NCBI GenBank assembly: GCA_002387325.1
Contig: DGIN01000027.1
Coordinates: forward strand, 1,707 to 18,023
Reading direction: 5' to 3'
Length of the DNA: 16,317 bases
Source of the DNA: Bacteroidales bacterium UBA4621
Lineage (GTDB): Bacteria > Bacteroidota > Bacteroidia > Bacteroidales > Paludibacteraceae
Under the pieces are notes generated by a model. The model ran no database searches and was not told where the DNA came from. It worked only from the letters and a program-made list of their open reading frames with translations. Below, one piece after another: positions 12,902 through 16,317 of this stretch. Made by a program: the position numbers and the translations under genes. Position 1 is the stretch's first letter, and each line of letters starts with the position of its first letter.

Positions 12902-15172
12902 TTAGAACGGATAACCTATCGCAAAGTGGAGCGTCATATCATCTTTCCAACTCAGTCCGTTGGGGGCAGTGCGCCATTGTGTACCGGCAAGGTCGCCGTA
13001 GAGACGGCTCGGGTCATGCAGTTTGACACCGAAATCCAGACGGAAAATCAGGATATTGAAGTCCAGACGCAGTCCCACACCGTATGAAAGGGCAATCTGT
13101 TTGTAGAACTCGTCCCATTCGAACACACCATAGGGCTGCTGCTCGTAGTTGCGTATCGTCCATATATTGCCCGCATCGACAAACGCCGCCAGTTCGATAT
13201 ACGTCCACACTTTCCAACGGTATTCGATATTCAGGTCGAGACGGATATCCCCCGCCTGCAAATCGTACACCATTGTGTTGTTCGCCCCGCGGAAACCGCC
13301 GGGACCCAAAGTGCGTGCCTGCCAACCGCGCACACTGTTCGACCCTCCCGAGAAATAACGCTTCTCAAAGGGCAACACCGTGGCGTTCAGATACGGCACG
13401 GCCGCGCCGATACCCGCATGATAAACCAACTGATGCTTGGAAGCCATCACATGGTGGAAAGTGAAATTCACGTCCGCCTTGGCATACTGCGCAAAAGGAA
13501 TATGCCATATGGTGTATGCGCCTGCATCGTTGGTGGTCAAACCGGCGGCTTTGGCAATACCGTAGAGCGCATTGCCCGCTGTCTCAATGTAGTAGTTGAA
13601 ATTGATATAACTCCGGTTGGGAGCACTCTTCCGATAGTTGGTGTACGTACCCGAATAACTCCAGTCGAGAATAAAATGGTCTTCATAACTCGACTTCAGC
13701 ACCGACGACTTGTCGATAAAATCCGACTTGAAACGGTCGGACATCCACGGCAGGTAGATATAACTGATGTCTATCAGGTTGAAACGGTGCGTCCAACGGC
13801 TGTGAGGCTTGCGCGGAATGGTATAGTAGAGTCCTGCATTGGCGATAGTACGCGTATATTCGTCCGGACGCTGCTGGTAGTTGTAGGCGATATTCACCCG
13901 CACACCTGTCGGAAAAGTCAGTCCCGCTTCGGCTTTCCCCTCTATGGCACGACCGCCGTTCTGGCGCCATTCGTAACTGGCACGACCGTTGAGAGACAAC
14001 TGTTCCGCACCGTGAAATATATTCCTGTTGATATAACCCACACCGGCGGCCACACCCCAGTCGCCTGCCGAATAGGTACCCTCCACTTCCGCGGATACAT
14101 TGTTCAGTTTCCCGCGCGAAACGGTGATATGGCAGTCCAACTGGTTTTCACCAACAGGGTCAAAAGCAATATCCACATATTTGACGGGGGCGAGTGCATT
14201 GAGCAGCGAATAGGTGCGCTCCACACGCCGCTCGCTGTACAGTTCACCCGCTTTGATACGGCAGTTCCTGCGCAGCACATTCGGGCGGAGAAAACGCTTG
14301 CCGACATACGAGTATTCGTTGCCGTACTTGTCCCGCTCTATATGCAGTTCGGCATTGGCGGGCAGACGGGACGGATCATAATCGATATGGAAACAGACCT
14401 GGCGTATGGTATATTTGGTGTACAACCGCTTCTGCACACTGTCGGGCAACTGGCTGACATACTTCGAGAGACGTATATCCACATCCGCACCGAGACAGTT
14501 GTAACTGCTGTCCGCCACATATTCAAGCATCGACTTGTCGAAATAGAAATAGCCCTCGTTGTGCATCTTGGTAGCAATACGCTGACGCTCATTGTCCAAT
14601 ACGGCGGTAGAGAACTGCATTCCGTCTTTCACAAGGCAACTGCTGTTCGTGGCAATGCTACGCACCTCAGGCTGCTCTATGGCCACTTTGTATCTGCGTA
14701 TCGTATAGGGCCGGTTGGCGGTAATCAGATAGGTAAGATTTACTTTCTTCTTTTTATACACCTTCTGCGTATCCACCACGGCGTTGAAATAGCCTTTGTT
14801 CTGCATGGTCTGAGCCAACTGCTCCATCGAGACACGGGTCAAATCCTCGTCATAAATAACAGGGGCTTCCCCCACCTTGTGCGCATTGGAGGCAAGCCAC
14901 CGTTTGCCTTTGGTGGTCGTATCCGTCGGAGCGGTGTTGTATATATCCAACTGGAGTTTCCAGAAACCGAGTATCTCGGTGTTCTGCTTCTGGCGGAGAT
15001 AGTCGTTCAAATCAGATGCGGTAACTTCCTTGGTGTCCGTAACCTTGATACGCGCCTTGTTGAGCAGATACTGACCGTCCGGAACGAACTTGGTGGTACT
15101 GCACGCAGACAGCAGCAGACAGCCTGATACTGCCAATACGCCGAATATCCTATGTTGCACACACTTCACCAT
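12902..15172 (-). CDS. tamL: TamL: outer-membrane lipoprotein of the TamA/BamA (Omp85) family
   Basis: TamL is the Bacteroidetes lipoprotein form of TamA, an Omp85 barrel thought to work with TamB in outer-membrane assembly. The 756-residue product has a lipoprotein signal peptide ending in LLLSAC, with the acylated Cys at residue 24. Next comes a periplasmic part with POTRA-like segments (for example VSMEQLAQTMQNKGYFNAVV and NERQRIATKMHNEGYFYFDK, each with the GYF pattern). The rest is a C-terminal beta barrel containing SGGSNSVRGW, the conserved loop-6 VRG motif, and a final strand ending in Phe (LHFAIGYPF). I chose the ATG at 15170-15172, since the codon at 15193 is TTG and lies within the -7 promoter element. 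It heads a run of seven same-strand genes. tamB is not in the window. Confidence 0.92.
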   Translation of the reverse strand: MVKCVQHRIFGVLAVSGCLLLSACSTTKFVPDGQYLLNKARIKVTDTKEVTASDLNDYLRQKQNTEILGFWKLQLDIYNTAPTDTTTKGKRWLASNAHKVGEAPVIYDEDLTRVSMEQLAQTMQNKGYFNAVVDTQKVYKKKKVNLTYLITANRPYTIRRYKVAIEQPEVRSIATNSSCLVKDGMQFSTAVLDNERQRIATKMHNEGYFYFDKSMLEYVADSSYNCLGADVDIRLSKYVSQLPDSVQKRLYTKYTIRQVCFHIDYDPSRLPANAELHIERDKYGNEYSYVGKRFLRPNVLRRNCRIKAGELYSERRVERTYSLLNALAPVKYVDIAFDPVGENQLDCHITVSRGKLNNVSAEVEGTYSAGDWGVAAGVGYINRNIFHGAEQLSLNGRASYEWRQNGGRAIEGKAEAGLTFPTGVRVNIAYNYQQRPDEYTRTIANAGLYYTIPRKPHSRWTHRFNLIDISYIYLPWMSDRFKSDFIDKSSVLKSSYEDHFILDWSYSGTYTNYRKSAPNRSYINFNYYIETAGNALYGIAKAAGLTTNDAGAYTIWHIPFAQYAKADVNFTFHHVMASKHQLVYHAGIGAAVPYLNATVLPFEKRYFSGGSNSVRGWQARTLGPGGFRGANNTMVYDLQAGDIRLDLNIEYRWKVWTYIELAAFVDAGNIWTIRNYEQQPYGVFEWDEFYKQIALSYGVGLRLDFNILIFRLDFGVKLHDPSRLYGDLAGTQWRTAPNGLSWKDDMTLHFAIGYPF

Positions 15173-15190
15173 AGTACATATTATAGCCCG

Positions 15191-15222
15191 CAAAGTTACG
15201 AAAATTTTTGCACATATCCAAA
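15191..15222 (-). promoter_or_regulatory. Bacteroidetes sigma-A-type promoter of tamL
   Basis: On the minus strand TTTG (15222-15219), a 20-bp spacer and TAACTTTG (15198-15191) match the consensus exactly, 18 bp ahead of the tamL ATG. It overlaps the opposite-facing promoter of the RNA methyltransferase gene over 15207-15222. Confidence 0.85.
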
Positions 15223-15238
15223 TAAAGGACTACCTTTG
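15207..15238 (+). promoter_or_regulatory. Bacteroidetes sigma-A-type promoter of the SpoU methyltransferase gene
   Basis: TTTG (15207-15210), a 20-bp spacer and TACCTTTG (15231-15238) match the consensus exactly, 20 bp before the ATG at 15259. Its -33 box lies within the spacer of the tamL promoter and the reverse is also true. Confidence 0.85.
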
Positions 15239-15258
15239 CCACAAATTTTCAATCAGAT

Positions 15259-16005
15259 ATGTATTCTTTCAATCCCATACAGCCGGTAATGCGTGTATCG
15301 AAAGCACAAGTGAAGATGGTGCGCAGTTTGCAACAGAAGAAATTTCGCAACCAACTCGGACTTTTTGTCGCCGAAGGGCATAAATGTATCGAAGAACTGC
15401 AAAAAAAATATACGCTGGAGTATCTCTTCGATACCGGAAATGCTACCGCAACAGAGATAGAGCAGATGTCATCACTCCGTACGCCGCAGGGAATAATCGG
15501 CGTATTTCGCATACCAGAAACGCAAAACGCCACGTTGGACACAACGGATTTGTGTGTGGCATTGGATAGCGTACAAGACCCCGGCAACTTGGGAACAATC
15601 ATTCGCACATGCGACTGGTTCGGTATCCGCAACCTCTATTGCTCGCCCGACACGGCGGACTGCTACAACCCCAAAGTGGTACAAGCCACCATGGGAGCAT
15701 TGGCACGCGTACAAGTGCATTACACGGATTTGCTGCCGCTGTTGCAAGAGGCACACAAAAACGCAATACCTGTATATGGCACTCTGCTCAACGGACGAAA
15801 TATGTATGACAAAGGGGCGGTTCCTGACAAAAGCAAAGGGATTATCGTGATGGGAAACGAGGGGAACGGCATATCCCAAGCGGTGCGACCGCTTGTCACA
15901 CACCCGCTGTTGATACCCGCCTACCCTGCCGGTGCCGCCACATCCGAAAGCCTGAATGTATCCATCGCCACCGCCATCACACTCGCGGAATTCAGAAAAC
16001 CGTAA
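15259..16005 (+). CDS. SpoU/TrmH-family RNA 2'-O-ribose methyltransferase
   Basis: The enzyme should methylate a ribose 2'-OH in rRNA or tRNA with S-adenosylmethionine through the SPOUT trefoil-knot fold. The 248-residue product has an N-terminal substrate-binding domain (VRSLQQKKFRNQLGLFVAEG, residues 21-40) and the three SpoU motifs: DSVQDPGNLGTIIRT (103-117), IIVMGNEGNGIS (195-206) and LLIPAYPAGAATSESLNVSI (217-236). These motifs include the conserved Arg in motif 1 and the Asn/Ser pair in motif 3. The exact target (23S rRNA as in RlmB-type enzymes, or tRNA) cannot be told from sequence. The ATG at 15259 is the first after the promoter; an ATG at 15289 would start at MRVSKAQVK, closer to the usual family N terminus, so the start is uncertain by ten residues. 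The gene appears monocistronic. Confidence 0.93.
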   Translation: MYSFNPIQPVMRVSKAQVKMVRSLQQKKFRNQLGLFVAEGHKCIEELQKKYTLEYLFDTGNATATEIEQMSSLRTPQGIIGVFRIPETQNATLDTTDLCVALDSVQDPGNLGTIIRTCDWFGIRNLYCSPDTADCYNPKVVQATMGALARVQVHYTDLLPLLQEAHKNAIPVYGTLLNGRNMYDKGAVPDKSKGIIVMGNEGNGISQAVRPLVTHPLLIPAYPAGAATSESLNVSIATAITLAEFRKP

Positions 16006-16063
16006 ACCGACCAAAAAAACAAAACAAAAAAAACAATCAATCTAAAACAAAACTACTAAAAAT

Positions 16064-16088
16064 TATAGAATATATAGAACTTATAGAA
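16064..16088. repeat. Three TATAGAA copies at 9-bp spacing
   Basis: TATAGAA occurs at 16064-16070, 16073-16079 and 16082-16088, in an A/T-rich stretch between the methyltransferase stop and its terminator. A related TATAAC follows. Low complexity makes function uncertain. Confidence 0.5.
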
Positions 16089-16114
16089 CAACTATAACAA
16101 ACCCCAAAAATAAG

Positions 16115-16147
16115 GAGGCTGCCTGACAAGTGTAGGCAGCCTCTTTT
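16115..16147 (+). terminator. Probable terminator of the SpoU methyltransferase gene
   Basis: A perfect 10-bp stem (GAGGCTGCCT at 16115-16124, AGGCAGCCTC at 16134-16143) with a 9-base loop is followed by TTTT. It lies 110 bp after the stop, so the transcript would have a long A-rich 3' UTR. The core sequence resembles the terminator after dnaK. Confidence 0.75.
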
Positions 16148-16183
16148 CAATGTCGTTTTTCCGTAAAATAGTATGGTCGGGGA

Positions 16184-16220
16184 CGCGGACGCCCCGTCCG
16201 CGGTCAAGTCGGCAGACTTG
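16184..16220. repeat. Two adjacent GC-rich hairpins, REP-like
   Basis: CGCGGACG (16184-16191) pairs with CGTCCGCG (16195-16202) around a CCC loop, and two bases further CAAGTC (16205-16210) pairs with GACTTG (16215-16220) around GGCA. Both stems are perfect. The pair stands in otherwise AT-rich intergenic DNA, has no T-run directly after, and so looks more like a repetitive extragenic palindrome than a terminator. Confidence 0.5.
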
Positions 16221-16317
16221 TTTGCTTTTTCGATGTTTCTTAGACTTATTAGACACCCTCCTTTTCTGTACCTCGTCCACACCTCTCCCTACCATTGTGC
16301 TATCAGGTCTATGTGAT

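Larger units (their letters stand above)
16006..16317. other. Non-coding tail of the window: repeats, terminator and GC-rich hairpins
   Basis: No convincing gene is seen in these 312 bases. The first 80 are A-rich with three TATAGAA copies, then comes the probable terminator at 16115-16147, two adjacent hairpins at 16184-16220 in a locally GC-rich patch, and a short GACTTATTA-GAC repeat near 16243. Small open frames exist on both strands (for example 28 codons at 16233-16316, and about 80 codons on the minus strand) but have no recognisable motif, and they run through the hairpins. Confidence 0.6.

Noticed and set aside
10987..13026. A 679-codon open frame on the + strand opposite sppA, rnhB and the tamL end.
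   Set aside because: It runs antisense through three genes with intact catalytic motifs, is rich in His, Arg and Val as expected of a reverse-complement frame, and shows no domain pattern. It is a by-product of codon use on the other strand.
13418..15127. A 569-codon open frame on the + strand opposite tamL.
   Set aside because: Antisense to the Omp85 barrel; His/Val/Arg-rich composition and no recognisable motif.
16037..16295. Two minus-strand frames of 67-81 codons in the terminal intergenic region.
   Set aside because: They translate straight through the terminator and GC-rich hairpins and have no domain features.
16233..16316. A 28-codon frame on the + strand at the window end.
   Set aside because: No promoter, no motif, and it overlaps repeat-like DNA; chance frame.
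1..16317. Defence system, prophage, CRISPR array, insertion sequence or biosynthetic cluster.
   Set aside because: Every substantial gene fits a housekeeping, envelope or metabolic family, or an uncharacterised membrane protein. No integrase, transposase, cas gene, toxin-antitoxin pair or long direct-repeat array is visible.

Overview
The window looks like an ordinary chromosomal segment of a Bacteroidetes bacterium, most likely order Bacteroidales. The evidence is the phylum-specific promoter form (TTTG, 20 bp, TAnnTTTG) found exactly in four places, the lack of clear Shine-Dalgarno sites, a lipoprotein TamA-like porin (TamL), a free-standing LytTR regulator, a WG-repeat protein, and DnaK, LpxK and SppA sequences of Bacteroidetes type. 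I see no phage, integrase, transposase, CRISPR array, rRNA or tRNA.

Layout. Positions 1-636 hold the 3' end of dnaK (+). A bidirectional hairpin terminator separates it from a convergent minus-strand pair, mtgA (701-1315) and a membrane-anchored WG-repeat protein (1296-2354), which overlap by 20 bp. Behind another hairpin lies a second minus-strand pair, a one-domain LytTR regulator (3372-3746) and a membrane-anchored phosphodiester-glycosidase-like protein (2498-3385), overlapping by 14 bp. Divergent from these, a flavodoxin with a signal peptide (3970-4494, +) has its own promoter and terminator.

From 15172 down to 4640 all seven genes lie on the minus strand: tamL, rnhB, sppA, lpxK, an MsbA-like ABC exporter, a fold-type-I aminotransferase and a 4-hydroxybutyrate/acyl-CoA transferase. 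tamL, sppA, lpxK and the exporter are envelope biogenesis genes (outer-membrane assembly, signal-peptide turnover, lipid A phosphorylation, lipid A or lipid export). The last two genes are 19 bp apart and look like amino-acid or short-chain-acid metabolism. Only tamL shows a canonical promoter; gaps of 49-97 bp, two of them carrying short tandem repeats, leave open whether this is one transcript or several.

Divergent from tamL is a SpoU/TrmH-family RNA 2'-O-methyltransferase (15259-16005, +). The two promoters overlap with exact mirror symmetry. The last 312 bases hold no convincing gene, but do hold AT-rich repeats, a terminator and two adjacent GC-rich hairpins that may be a dispersed repeat.

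I did not find a clearly new system. The points most worth following are the overlapping tamL/trmH promoters, the probably leaderless LytTR operon with its unusual glycosidase-like partner, the exported flavodoxin, the lpxK-exporter adjacency, and the short tandem repeats and hairpins between genes.
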